From assembly GCF_014192515.1 (NCBI RefSeq), contig NZ_JACHYB010000002.1, positions 372,001 through 436,000 on the forward strand: a stretch of DNA of 64,000 bases. Direction: 5' to 3'. Below are positions 19,733-28,842 of this stretch, piece by piece. Position numbers and translations under genes: made by a program. Numbering within the stretch: the stretch's first letter is position 1; each line of letters starts with the position of its first letter. The notes beneath the pieces are model-generated. The model searched no databases. It worked only from the letters and a program-made list of their open reading frames with translations, and was not told the origin of the DNA. The DNA is from Microbacter margulisiae (GTDB lineage: Bacteria; Bacteroidota; Bacteroidia; Bacteroidales; Paludibacteraceae).

Positions 19733-21850
19733 TTATAATAAATCTACTCGTCCTTTTGCTTCAGCTACCACTGTCTTTGCAATAGCACTGGATACTTCTG
19801 CATAATGAGAAAACTCCATAGATGAAGTTGCCCGTCCAGAGCTAATTGTACGCAATGAAGTAACATAGCCGAACATCTCTGCTAAAGGCACTTTAGCTTT
19901 CACGATACGAGCACCGGTTCTGCTTGATTCCATTCCTTCTACCTGGCCGCGACGCTTATTCAAATCGCCAATGACATCACCCATATTTTCTTCAGGAGTA
20001 ACCACTTCGATTTTCATAATAGGCTCGAGCAATACTGGATTTGCCTTAGCACATGCACTTTTATAAGCAATTTGTGCACAAATTTCAAATGATAGCTGAT
20101 CGGAGTCTACGGGATGGAATGAACCATCGATAACTGTCACCTTCAGAGAATCAAGAGGAAATCCTGCCAAAACACCATTTTTCATAGCAGCAGCAAAACC
20201 CTTTTGAATAGCCGGAATATATTCTTTAGGAATGTTACCACCTTTAACCTCATCAACAAATTGCAAATTGCCTTCAAATCCTTCATCAATCGGACCAACT
20301 TTTACAATAATGTCTGCAAATTTTCCACGACCACCGGTTTGTTTTTTGTAAACTTCACGAAGCTCAACAGTTTTGGTAATAGCTTCTTTATAGGAAACCT
20401 GAGGACGCCCCTGATTACATTCTACTTTAAATTCACGGCGTAAACGATCGATAATAATTTCAAGATGCAACTCACCCATTCCTTCAATAACAGTCTGACC
20501 TGTATCTTCGTTGGTTTTCACACGGAAAGTTGGATCTTCTTCTGCTAATTTGGATAATCCCATTCCAAGTTTATCCATATCTTTTTGAGTTTTAGGCTCA
20601 ACTGCGATGCCAATCACCGGTTCTGGAAAATCCATAGATTCAAGTACTATGGGATGGCTTTCATCACACAGTGTATCTCCTGTCCGAATATCCTTAAATC
20701 CTACGCCTGCGCCAATATCTCCTGCGCTGATAAACTCCTTAGGATTCTGTTTATTGGAATGCATTTGGAACAAACGGGAGATGCGCTCCTTTTTGTCAGA
20801 ACGAGAGTTGTAAACATAAGAACCAGCATCTAATTTACCTGAATAGACACGGAAAAAGCAAAGACGGCCAACATAAGGATCAGTAGCAATTTTAAATGCT
20901 AATGCTGTTAGAGGTTCGCTTTCGTCCGGCTTACGAATAATTTTATGATCTGGGTCAGACGGATCAGTTCCTTCGATTGACTCAGTATCCAATGGGCTTG
21001 GCAAATATGCACAAACAGCATCCAAGAGTGGTTGTACTCCTTTATTTTTAAAAGAAGAACCACAAATCATAGGATTAATCTGCATAGCAATAGTTCCTTT
21101 ACGAATAGCTTGCTTGATTTCGTCTTCTGAGATAGATGCCGGATCATCAAAGAATTTTTGCATCACGAGATCATCACACTCAGCTATTTTTTCAAGCATT
21201 TTATCGCGCCATGTTTCAGCCTCAGCTTGTAAATCAGCAGGAATAGGTTCTAGAGAATAATCTGCCCCCATACTTTCATCATGCCAATAAATAGCTTTCA
21301 TCTGAATCAAATCAATACAACCTTTGAATTTTTCTTCGGCACCGATTGGGATCTGAATCGGACATGGATTTGCGCCTAAAACATCTTTTACCTGACGTAC
21401 TACTTCATAAAAATCGGCTCCTGAACGGTCCATTTTATTTACATATCCGATACGAGGAACATTATATTTATCAGCCTGTCTCCAAACAGTTTCCGATTGA
21501 GGCTCTACTCCACCTACTGCACAAAATGTAGCAACAGCACCATCCAGTATCCGCAAAGAACGTTCTACTTCAACAGTAAAATCCACGTGCCCCGGAGTGT
21601 CAATCAGATTAATTTTATAATTATTATTCTGGTAATTCCAAAACGTGGTTGTAGCAGCAGAAGTAATGGTAATACCCCTTTCCTGTTCTTGCTCCATCCA
21701 GTCCATTGTAGCAGCTCCGTCATGCACTTCACCAATTTTGTGAGTCAATCCGGTATAGTACAATATTCGCTCAGACGTTGTCGTTTTACCGGCATCAATA
21801 TGAGCCATGATGCCAATATTGCGTGTATAATTTAAGTCTTGTTTTGCCAT
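19733..21850 (-). CDS. fusA: Elongation factor G
   Basis: The ribosomal translocase GTPase, 705 residues. GTP-binding motifs are at the N-terminus: AHIDAGKTT (G1), RGITITSA (G2), DTPGHVDF (G3) and NKMD (G4). Domain II follows, and the C-terminal domain IV-V region includes [14 protein letters not shown] and [18 protein letters not shown]. It lies 64 bases after rpsG. No truncation is seen. Confidence 0.99.
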   Translation of the reverse strand: MAKQDLNYTRNIGIMAHIDAGKTTTSERILYYTGLTHKIGEVHDGAATMDWMEQEQERGITITSAATTTFWNYQNNNYKINLIDTPGHVDFTVEVERSLRILDGAVATFCAVGGVEPQSETVWRQADKYNVPRIGYVNKMDRSGADFYEVVRQVKDVLGANPCPIQIPIGAEEKFKGCIDLIQMKAIYWHDESMGADYSLEPIPADLQAEAETWRDKMLEKIAECDDLVMQKFFDDPASISEDEIKQAIRKGTIAMQINPMICGSSFKNKGVQPLLDAVCAYLPSPLDTESIEGTDPSDPDHKIIRKPDESEPLTALAFKIATDPYVGRLCFFRVYSGKLDAGSYVYNSRSDKKERISRLFQMHSNKQNPKEFISAGDIGAGVGFKDIRTGDTLCDESHPIVLESMDFPEPVIGIAVEPKTQKDMDKLGMGLSKLAEEDPTFRVKTNEDTGQTVIEGMGELHLEIIIDRLRREFKVECNQGRPQVSYKEAITKTVELREVYKKQTGGRGKFADIIVKVGPIDEGFEGNLQFVDEVKGGNIPKEYIPAIQKGFAAAMKNGVLAGFPLDSLKVTVIDGSFHPVDSDQLSFEICAQIAYKSACAKANPVLLEPIMKIEVVTPEENMGDVIGDLNKRRGQVEGMESSRTGARIVKAKVPLAEMFGYVTSLRTISSGRATSSMEFSHYAEVSSAIAKTVVAEAKGRVDLL

Positions 21851-21914
21851 TAGTTTGTTATTTTCGTAAAAAATACATCGTTTTGAGGTGTATCTTCATG
21901 TATCGTATTAGAGG

Positions 21915-22391
21915 TTAGAACCTGAAATGCGCAAATGCACGGTTAGCTTCTGCCATTCTGTGCATATCTTCTTTACGTTTGAACGCACCACCTTGATTGT
22001 TGTAAGCATCAACAATTTCAGCAGCTAGTTTTTCAGCCATTGATTTTCCGCCACGCTTGCGGGAATATAAAATAAGATTTTTCATTGAAATAGACTCCTT
22101 ACGTTCTGGACGTATTTCGGTAGGAACCTGAAAAGTAGCACCACCTACACGACGGGATTTTACTTCAACCTGTGGTGTAATATTATCTAGTGCCTTTTTC
22201 CAAATATCAAGCGGAGTCTTTTCTTCGTTGGGAAGTTTTGCTTTTACCAGCTCTAAAGAGGAGTAAAAGATATCGAATGCTACACTCTTTTTACCATCAT
22301 ACATGAGATGATTCACAAATTTAGTAACCATCACTTCTGTAAACATCGGATCCGGTAAAATGATCCGTTTTTTTGGTTTCGCTTTTCTCAT
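21915..22391 (-). CDS. rpsG: 30S ribosomal protein S7
   Basis: A primary 16S binder that organises the 30S head. It has 158 residues: [20 protein letters not shown] near the start and [20 protein letters not shown] in the middle. It follows rpsL after an unusually long 138-base gap that holds two short hairpins. In E. coli S7 binds the rpsL-rpsG intercistronic region to repress translation, so the gap could serve the same purpose. Confidence 0.98.
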   Translation of the reverse strand: MRKAKPKKRIILPDPMFTEVMVTKFVNHLMYDGKKSVAFDIFYSSLELVKAKLPNEEKTPLDIWKKALDNITPQVEVKSRRVGGATFQVPTEIRPERKESISMKNLILYSRKRGGKSMAEKLAAEIVDAYNNQGGAFKRKEDMHRMAEANRAFAHFRF

Positions 22392-22442
22392 TGTTAAGTC
22401 AAAATTTTGTTTGTTTTGGTTGTTTGTTCTGTCACTTCAAAA

Positions 22443-22496
22443 GTCCCTCCGGACAATTTACTCAACCTTCAATGGCTAATTGTTCATTTTGCCATT
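22443..22496 (-). promoter_or_regulatory. rpsL-rpsG intercistronic hairpins, possible S7 site
   Basis: Two short stems are visible: 22443-22446 with 22451-22454 (GTCC/GGAC, 4-base loop) and 22471-22476 with 22491-22496 (AATGGC/GCCATT). They lie in the only sizeable gap of the str part of the cluster. A role as an S7 autoregulatory site is inferred from position alone. Confidence 0.3.
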
Positions 22497-22529
22497 GTAA
22501 AAGAACATCAATCGCGAACGAGCTTCTTG

Positions 22530-22946
22530 TTATTTTTTGCCTCCTTTTACAGGAGCTCCTTTTGCAGCTTGCCCAGGTTTTGGACGTTTAGCGCCATATT
22601 TTGAACGACGTTGAAGGCGACCATTCACACCGGCAGCATCCAAAGTTCCTCTCACAATGTGATAACGAACACCAGGTAAATCTTTCACACGACCTCCGCG
22701 CACCAGTACAATGCTGTGTTCCTGTAAATTATGACCTTCACCCGGAATATATGCATTCACCTCTTTTTGATTGGTCAACCGCACACGAGCAACCTTACGC
22801 ATGGCAGAATTTGGCTTTTTAGGAGTCGTCGTGTAAACACGTACACAAACGCCACGTCTTTGCGGGCAAGAATCTAACGCCGGAGCTTTACTTTTATCAC
22901 CCAACGTAGCCCTTCCTTTTCTAACTAATTGCTGAATTGTAGGCAT
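22530..22946 (-). CDS. rpsL: 30S ribosomal protein S12
   Basis: A decoding-centre protein, 138 residues, first gene of the cluster. The conserved [17 protein letters not shown] segment has both lysines (K43, K44), and [16 protein letters not shown] is also wild type, so no streptomycin-resistance substitution is seen. A short basic tail (PVKGGKK) ends the protein. A full consensus promoter lies 56 bases upstream. Confidence 0.99.
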   Translation of the reverse strand: MPTIQQLVRKGRATLGDKSKAPALDSCPQRRGVCVRVYTTTPKKPNSAMRKVARVRLTNQKEVNAYIPGEGHNLQEHSIVLVRGGRVKDLPGVRYHIVRGTLDAAGVNGRLQRRSKYGAKRPKPGQAAKGAPVKGGKK

Positions 22947-23001
22947 CTTAACTGATTATTTATTACTTAAAAGTTAGTTGTATCCATTCCAAATTGGGCT
23001 G

Positions 23002-23031
23002 CAAAGTTAGAACTAATTTTTTATATTACAA
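23002..23031 (-). promoter_or_regulatory. Promoter of the ribosomal cluster (rpsL)
   Basis: On the minus strand TTG (23029-23031), 19 bases, then TAACTTTG (23002-23009): a full match to the Bacteroidota sigma-ABfr type promoter in both elements and spacing. It predicts a start near 22,995 and a leader of about 50 bases. Confidence 0.85.
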
Positions 23032-23120
23032 TGAGATGTTGAGACTTTTTCTAAAACTTTCTTGTCTCACTTCTTATGCATCATACGCGATCATTAAGGC
23101 AATCATTAAAAATTATTCTG

Positions 23121-23167
23121 TTTAGAAAGAAAAATACGCGAAAATCTTCCCGCAGATTTTCGCGTAT
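23121..23167 (-). terminator. Rho-independent terminator after aspC
   Basis: A perfect 14-bp stem (23134-23147 with 23154-23167, 6-base loop) followed on the minus strand by TTTTTCTTTCT. It lies 65 bases past the aminotransferase stop and insulates the ribosomal promoter from read-through. Confidence 0.92.
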
Positions 23168-23231
23168 ATATGCAATAACAATTTATTATATAAATATTTA
23201 ACAACAAGAAAAAAGCTGACAGTTATGATGC

Positions 23232-24425
23232 TCAATTGAGTTTCAGCAAAGCATCTTTTATCCGTTTCATGGCTTCTATCAACAAATCATCAGAAGCAGC
23301 ATACGAGAGACGAATACAATTAGGAGCCCCAAAAGCATTTCCACCAACACAGGCAACATGTGCCTCTTCTAATAAATAAAATGATAAATCAGCACCCGAA
23401 GCAAGTTTCTTGCCTTGAAAACTTTTCCCTAAATAAGCGCTTACATCTGGAAAAAGATAAAAAGCTCCTTCTGGATTATTGACCTTCACGTCCGGAATTT
23501 CTTTACATAAATCCAGCATCAGATCGCGACGACGTTCAAACGCTATGCGCATGGTTTCCACACAAGCCTGATCTCCGGTGTAAGCAGCTTCAGCAGCCTT
23601 TTGGGCAATGGAATTAGGAGCTGAGGTGTATTGTCCTTGCAATTTATTACAAGCAGCAACCACCCACTGAGGAGCAGCAATCCAACCAATACGCCAGCCG
23701 GTCATAGCATAACCCTTTGAAACTCCATTTACAATAACTACGCGATCACGTACGTTCTCAAATTGAGCAATGCTTTCATGTTTTCCTACATAATTAATAT
23801 GCTCATAAATTTCATCTGATATAATGATAACATTCGGGTGTTTTGCCAATACTTCTGCCAAAGCTGCAAGTTCTTCTTTATTATAAACGCTACCTGTAGG
23901 ATTAGATGGAGAGCACAAAATCAACGCCTTAGTACGGAGAGTGATGGCATCTTGCAACTGTTGAGGTGTCATTTTAAAATTATGCTCAATATCAGTATTT
24001 ACCACAACATTTGTACCTTCCGCTAATTTGACCATCTCGACATAACTAACCCAATACGGAGCTGGTACAATAACTTCATCACCGGCATTAACCAAACTGA
24101 GCAACACGTTACAGATCGATTGTTTAGCTCCTGTAGAACAAAGAATTTGCTCCGGTTTGTATGTTAAATGATTCTCTTGCTCCAGTTTAGATGCAATTGC
24201 TTTGCGCAGTCCCAGAAAACCAGGTACTGGAGAATAAAAAGAAAAATTGTGATCAATAGCTTCTTTAGCAGCTAATTTTATGTGATCCGGGGTATTAAAG
24301 TCGGGTTCACCGACACTTAAATTAATCACGTCAATACCCTGAGCCTTTAATTCGGCACTACGTTGTGACATAGCTAACGTTTCGGATGGAGATAAAGCTT
24401 CAAGCCGTTCTGACAAGTTGTTCAT
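23232..24425 (-). CDS. aspC: Aspartate aminotransferase, PLP-dependent class I
   Basis: Cytoplasmic transaminase of the aspartate/2-oxoglutarate type (fold type I, subgroup Ib-like). It has 397 residues. Visible active-site elements are SVGEPDFNTP (about 37-46), SPSNPTGSVYN with N175, SDEIY with D204 and Y207, the PLP Schiff-base lysine K237 in VSKGYAMTGWR, and the substrate-carboxylate arginine near residue 373 in APNCIRLSYA. It is monocistronic, with its own promoter box at 24491-24498 and terminator. Exact amino-acid specificity within the subgroup is inferred. Confidence 0.93.
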   Translation of the reverse strand: MNNLSERLEALSPSETLAMSQRSAELKAQGIDVINLSVGEPDFNTPDHIKLAAKEAIDHNFSFYSPVPGFLGLRKAIASKLEQENHLTYKPEQILCSTGAKQSICNVLLSLVNAGDEVIVPAPYWVSYVEMVKLAEGTNVVVNTDIEHNFKMTPQQLQDAITLRTKALILCSPSNPTGSVYNKEELAALAEVLAKHPNVIIISDEIYEHINYVGKHESIAQFENVRDRVVIVNGVSKGYAMTGWRIGWIAAPQWVVAACNKLQGQYTSAPNSIAQKAAEAAYTGDQACVETMRIAFERRRDLMLDLCKEIPDVKVNNPEGAFYLFPDVSAYLGKSFQGKKLASGADLSFYLLEEAHVACVGGNAFGAPNCIRLSYAASDDLLIEAMKRIKDALLKLN

Positions 24426-24788
24426 ATTTGTGACAATTAAAATTAACCAGGAAGAATAATTACAGGCTCAATTGCCTGCTTAGCAGTGTACAAAGATAAT
24501 TATTTTTCCCCGGTTGAAATCAGATGAAGCATTCGAAAATCATTTTAAGGCTCAGTCTTGAACAGCTGAATCCTAAATAAAAGACGCAACAGAATCACTG
24601 ACAGACAAGGTTATACTATTATAAACCAAGCAATAAGTTCTATCGAACATCTAAATTGACCAACTAATAGAATTAGAGATTTTTACAGTTGCCAGAAACA
24701 AAATGAACATTTAATGGGATTGATTATTCATTTTTCTAAACATTTGACACACAAAAAACTCCAATTCACTTACTATTTGGCACCATAT
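24426..24788. other. Intergenic gap, aspC to GH36-like gene
   Basis: A 363-base AT-rich gap. It contains the aspC promoter box. On the minus strand after the upstream gene there is only a weak 4-bp stem (CCAA/TTGG, about 24743-24764) followed by GTTTTTTG, a doubtful terminator. No coding sequence or RNA gene is recognised in it. Confidence 0.5.
24491..24498 (-). promoter_or_regulatory. -7 box upstream of aspC
   Basis: Reads TATCTTTG on the minus strand, a full TAnnTTTG match, 66 bases before the aspC start. The -33 element is weak (TTTC at 24516-24519). Confidence 0.55.
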
Positions 24789-26951
24789 TTATTGGTTTGA
24801 TAGAAAATTGACAATAACACTATCACCATGAGACGGAGCATTTAACGATAGTGTAAACAGATGAGTAGAAGCGTTCAGAGAAAGAATTCCCCGGCTAACT
24901 TTAAAGGGGTGTTCGGAATAACCTCGTAACACAATAGTTCGTTCGCCGGCAAAAATCACCTTTACCTGCAATTGATGGTGCATTGACAAGATCGAAGCAA
25001 TACGTTTTTTCCCGGTGGATGCTATCTTGCCAGCATCGCCAAAGAATGCAATCCCCGATTGGGTAACCGGCGCAACAATGTAGTACGTGTAATTTGCCGG
25101 AGGAAGCATCGAGTGGAAGAGATCATCAGATGACAATAATTCTACAACATGTCGCGACGGATCAAAAACTGCAATGCGCCCCTTAAAGCCCAATTCTGAA
25201 GGGCGGAAAGCAATTGTCCGACTGGTCATAATGCCATCTGCAAAAGCGAGAACATATCCTGTTCTGATCTTATCATGCTGAGTGTATGTATAGGCCAATA
25301 ACGGAGCCTTTTCTCCCCTTGCTATTTGAATATAATCGGAATCAAGAGGCAATAATGGAATATCAGGTTTCACCAAAACGCCGTCAGCACGACAGGCCAA
25401 CATAATATTTGCTTTATCTTCTTTTCCTATCGCATCTCCAATTCCAACAGGTCCGGCTGATAAAACCGACACAATCATATTATCGGTCTCCTGGCTCTTA
25501 AACACGTCGCACCATGGCCATATGCCCATCTCATACGCTAATTGCGAAGTAAAAATAAACCATTTCCATTTTTTAGGTTCAAAGCGATCATTGCTGGTAC
25601 GAATCGTAGTTAGATTATTATATTGCACGCCTTGCAGAAAAAAACGGGGCATCGCCATACAATATTGAAGGGTAATGCCATCATTCTGGGCGGCATGAGC
25701 CATATTATCAGTAAATCTATTTCCCACAGAAAGTGTCGAAATCATTTCAGGACTCTTGTCATAAATATAATTCAGCCAATCCTGTTCGTAACATATCACA
25801 CCAGCTTGTTTCAAATAACCCATTCTGTCTTTCCAGTATTGAGGATCAATTGCAGCATATCCCGAAATTGTGTAATGTAAATGATATGGACTACGCGGAT
25901 CAATCCACCGATTATGTGTAACCAATGGCAATCCCAATGCTTTTTGGAAAGCACTCAATCCATGAGGAAATAAAAAAGGGTCGGCTGTATATTCCATTAA
26001 CCCTCCATAACGATTCCACGCTCCAGAAGGTAAAGAAGGATTCTTGTGATCGGCATCCGGACGCCCATCCGGGTCATAAATTGATTTTTCATACCACCAA
26101 CTATCCAGCTGCATATATCCCAACGGAATACCTTCTTGCTTGTAACGTTGTTGCAAAGCCAATAAAGTACCAGCATATCCTTTCTGAGGATCATATTGAT
26201 AGTAATAATCAGCGCCATTATCCGTCCAATAGCCAAAACGGTTTAACAAAGCTCCCTGGTCATTGGCTGGACGTTTTTTATGATAAATCGTTCTTAATGC
26301 TTTTCCCCACACATTCCATGTATGTCTTATGCCCCGATCAATGACCAAAATCGTGGAATGGGAAAAACCGGATGGAAACTGTGTAATTTCTGGATTCAAT
26401 CCACTGGTAATATTTGTCCTGCCATCACCTGTAAGTTTGGCAACAATAAAATCAGAAGCGGGAGAAATGACGTAAGCATTATCTTGTGCGTCAAAAAACA
26501 ACCACGGAGTAGAAGTTTGTTCCAATGAAAATATGGGAGCAGCAAAAACATCATTCTTATAACTAAAGCTATATAATGAATCAGGTAAAGAGGTAAAGTC
26601 GGGAAAAGAGACAATTGGACGCTTTGCTCCATGAGGTAACGTAAGCGTAAACATCACAATCGGTAAAGATGGATACCAACGAATTGTGCCAATATAATTA
26701 ACTTGATTTTTCCACTTAAAACTAACCATTTTATAATGGCCTATAGAATCTTGACCTTGTAAAAAGGTTACATCAGACATTGGTTGACCGATAGTACCTT
26801 GAAATGTCCAATTTCGCATCGGAGCAAACACAGTATACTCTCCTGAAGAAGCATCAACACTCACATTAACAGGCATATCAGACGAATTGACTGCCATCAG
26901 ATTCATACTTTGCAATAGAAAAATAACACTTAATATCCAAAAAGCTTTCAT
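24789..26951 (-). CDS. Secreted GH36-like (raffinose-synthase-like) putative glycosidase
   Basis: A 720-residue protein with a signal peptide (cleavage near residue 20). The N-terminal ~230 residues look like a beta-sandwich, the middle like a TIM barrel and the C-terminus like a beta domain. The barrel carries YWTDNGADYYY (241-251), MQLDSWWY with D283, EQDWLNY with D391, then RTSNDRFEPKKW with D455 and GIWPWCDVF. The last block resembles the RxSDD...PDWDMF region of plant raffinose synthase/seed-imbibition proteins of GH36, which suggests D391 as nucleophile and D455 as acid/base. The usual SDD is SND here. Substrate is unknown; alpha-galactoside or a related alpha-glycoside is inferred. It stands apart from the main PUL, beyond an insertion sequence. 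Family assignment is tentative. Confidence 0.6.
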   Translation of the reverse strand: MKAFWILSVIFLLQSMNLMAVNSSDMPVNVSVDASSGEYTVFAPMRNWTFQGTIGQPMSDVTFLQGQDSIGHYKMVSFKWKNQVNYIGTIRWYPSLPIVMFTLTLPHGAKRPIVSFPDFTSLPDSLYSFSYKNDVFAAPIFSLEQTSTPWLFFDAQDNAYVISPASDFIVAKLTGDGRTNITSGLNPEITQFPSGFSHSTILVIDRGIRHTWNVWGKALRTIYHKKRPANDQGALLNRFGYWTDNGADYYYQYDPQKGYAGTLLALQQRYKQEGIPLGYMQLDSWWYEKSIYDPDGRPDADHKNPSLPSGAWNRYGGLMEYTADPFLFPHGLSAFQKALGLPLVTHNRWIDPRSPYHLHYTISGYAAIDPQYWKDRMGYLKQAGVICYEQDWLNYIYDKSPEMISTLSVGNRFTDNMAHAAQNDGITLQYCMAMPRFFLQGVQYNNLTTIRTSNDRFEPKKWKWFIFTSQLAYEMGIWPWCDVFKSQETDNMIVSVLSAGPVGIGDAIGKEDKANIMLACRADGVLVKPDIPLLPLDSDYIQIARGEKAPLLAYTYTQHDKIRTGYVLAFADGIMTSRTIAFRPSELGFKGRIAVFDPSRHVVELLSSDDLFHSMLPPANYTYYIVAPVTQSGIAFFGDAGKIASTGKKRIASILSMHHQLQVKVIFAGERTIVLRGYSEHPFKVSRGILSLNASTHLFTLSLNAPSHGDSVIVNFLSNQ

Positions 26952-27422
26952 ATATGTATTCTTCTTTTTTTACACTAAAGATAGATAGAACTGGCCACAA
27001 CAATCATCTATTTGAATATGAGTTATTTTATAGATCGTGTCAACAAGATAATTGTTTCTCTTATGTAATTAAAATTTCACAAGTAGAAAAACTTGCTGAT
27101 ATACAATAAAAAAGCAGTATAATATTTTGATCAAGCCACTGATTTTCAACAACTTTATGTCGCACAAAAAAACCAAAATAACATGTTGCGAGACAAAGAT
27201 ACAATAATACTTTCAGAAATAAACGACCTTTTTACTTAAAGTGAGAAAGCAACGGGAGCAATGTTCAGTTTCATACGTTTATGTCTTTAAAAGTTGTCGT
27301 ATAAAACTTGAATTCTATATCTGATACTTTGGATCATTCAACCATTTCAGAATCTTATTCTGGGCGTAGCTTAATCCTTCGCTAAAAGTTATTGCCGATT
27401 ATCAATAATGATTGCACACTAG
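26952..27422. other. Gap between GH36-like gene and insertion sequence
   Basis: About 470 AT-rich bases. On the minus strand a full -7 match (TATCTTTG) is at 27194-27201 and a 7/8 match (TATCTTTA) at 26976-26983; either could serve the GH36-like gene. A short minus-strand open stretch ending at 27315 looks like a decayed gene tail. Nothing else is recognised. Confidence 0.45.
26976..26983 (-). promoter_or_regulatory. Promoter-like -7 box of GH36-like gene
   Basis: TATCTTTA on the minus strand, one mismatch from TAnnTTTG, 25 bases before the ATG. The perfect match further up at 27194-27201 is the alternative, giving a leader of about 240 bases. Neither has a convincing TTG element. Confidence 0.3.
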
Positions 27423-28726
27423 TGTCCCATTAAAATTGGGGCGAAATTAAAAATCAAATAAATTTGGCTCATTAAGCCTAAAACGATCTTTGTCATTTTG
27501 AAATTTAGTTCTCTCGAAGAGGTCCCGAAGATGAGTTTTATCAGTTAATGACATACTCAATATCTGCAAGACCTCATAGGTACTTCTATCAAGTTGTATG
27601 TCTTTTTGGACAATTGCAACCAGACAGTAAGTACATATAGCCACGTAGATTTGAATCCGAACTGCGTTTTCAGTTGTACCCCAGAATTTCTTTATTTTCA
27701 GATGTTGTTTCAACCATTTGAAGAACAGCTCGATTTGCCAGCGGTTCTTGTAAAGTTCGGCAACATGAAGAGCTGAAATATGCATCGCATTGGTTAAGAA
27801 AACAAACTCACGTTCTTGTTCTTCATCCCAGTATCTGACCAAACGAAGAGTTCCCGGATAGTATTGACTTGGATAAAATCCCGTCAATTCAATCATCACA
27901 TCTGAAAGCACATTTTTCGGTACTCTGCGTCTCCATTTGATGGATTTGTATTGCAGGTTCTTCTTGGCTCTAACAACAAAGAAAGCTTCTATCTGATGAA
28001 TCTTATACAGCATTTTGAAGCTGTTGTATGCTCTGTCAAATATATAATATGATCCTGATTCATACGGAATTTCTTTCATTGCCTTTGAGTCATGTACCGA
28101 CGCCTCGGTAATATGAAAGAAAGCTGGACCTGTGTTTCTACATCATACAATGTATGCACTTTGATTCCGCCTTTTTTCTTGCGAAACTTCGCCCACCAGA
28201 ATACGGAAAGGCGCAAGTCAATCGTTGTTGAATCGAAAGCGTAGACATTACCACCAAGTTGGAAGATATCAGAAACTCGTTTCTCTCTGGTTTGGGTTAT
28301 CAGGTAGTAAGCATACTCTTCAAAAATGTGATAATCTCTGTCTTGATTGGCTCTTGCCAGAGATGATTTTGAAACATTTTTGCCAAAACCCAAATGATAA
28401 GATTTGGAGTGATGAGCATCAAGTGCAACAATCAAATCTCGTAAACTTTCTCGGTTGGACAGTTGTCCGAACATCAGAGCAAGTAATTGATTCCAGCATG
28501 TGAAATGCTTTACATATTTGTCACCATCGAACTTGCGAACAATGTAGCTGAACTTATTCCGATCCAAGAAAGAGGCTAGCTGGGCGAAAACGTATCTTTC
28601 CTTATGCATTTGCAAATCTGTTTAAGTATTGCAAAAGTGCAAACTGAAATCCGTTTAATCGAAAAAACCCAGTAATGAACTAAATTTCAAATATTTCAAA
28701 GAACTTCCTTAGATTTTAATGGAACA
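27423..28726 (-). mobile_element. IS4-family insertion sequence, decayed
   Basis: About 1.3 kb containing a frameshifted DDE transposase gene. Candidate ends are imperfect inverted repeats: TGTCCCATTAAAAT at 27423-27436 and, reading inward from the other side, TGTTCCATTAAAAT at 28726-28713 (13 of 14 match). The repeat may extend outward six bases on each side (to 27417 and 28732) with lower identity. No target-site duplication is obvious, so the exact borders are uncertain. It separates the GH36-like gene from the terminator that ends the main PUL transcript. Confidence 0.75.
27447..28615 (-). pseudogene. IS4-family transposase (DUF4372 group), one-base frameshift
   Basis: Two overlapping frames together make one IS4 transposase of about 388 residues. 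The first (28076-28615) has the DUF4372-like N-terminus and the first catalytic Asp (AFDSTTIDL), and ends GIKVHTLYDVETQV. The second (27447-28079) has the second Asp in YIFDRAYN and the Y-(2)-R-(3)-E-(6)-K motif in YKNRWQIELFFKWLKQHLK. Continuity is restored by one extra base at about 28126-28130: the other frame then reads PAFFHITEASVHDSKAMKEI. IS4 elements normally use a single frame and no slippery site is seen, so this is read as a one-base deletion that inactivates the gene. Confidence 0.85.
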
Positions 28727-28753
28727 GCAATGACTTTATAACATTGACAAGAG

Positions 28754-28792
28754 CAAAAAAACAAGGCTACCTCACAGAAATAAGACAACCTC
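28754..28792 (-). terminator. Terminator at the end of the PUL transcript
   Basis: On the minus strand a 10-bp stem (28783-28792 with 28763-28772, four of the pairs G-U) and a 10-base loop are followed by GTTTTTTTG. It starts about 50 bases after the last GH51 stop and just outside the insertion sequence. Confidence 0.65.
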
Positions 28793-28842
28793 ATTTTAAA
28801 TCCAACAATTTCTTTAGCTTGTTTATTGATCAGTTTTTAGTT

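Noticed and set aside
24789..26951. First read as a GH97 enzyme
   Set aside because: GH97 hallmarks are missing, and the RTSND...WCDVF region fits GH36-type proteins better.
28076..28140. Programmed frameshift in the transposase
   Set aside because: IS4-family transposases use one frame and there is no slippery heptamer at the junction; a simple base loss explains it.
27411..28737. Target-site duplication at the insertion-sequence ends
   Set aside because: Flanking bases at either candidate border pair do not match.
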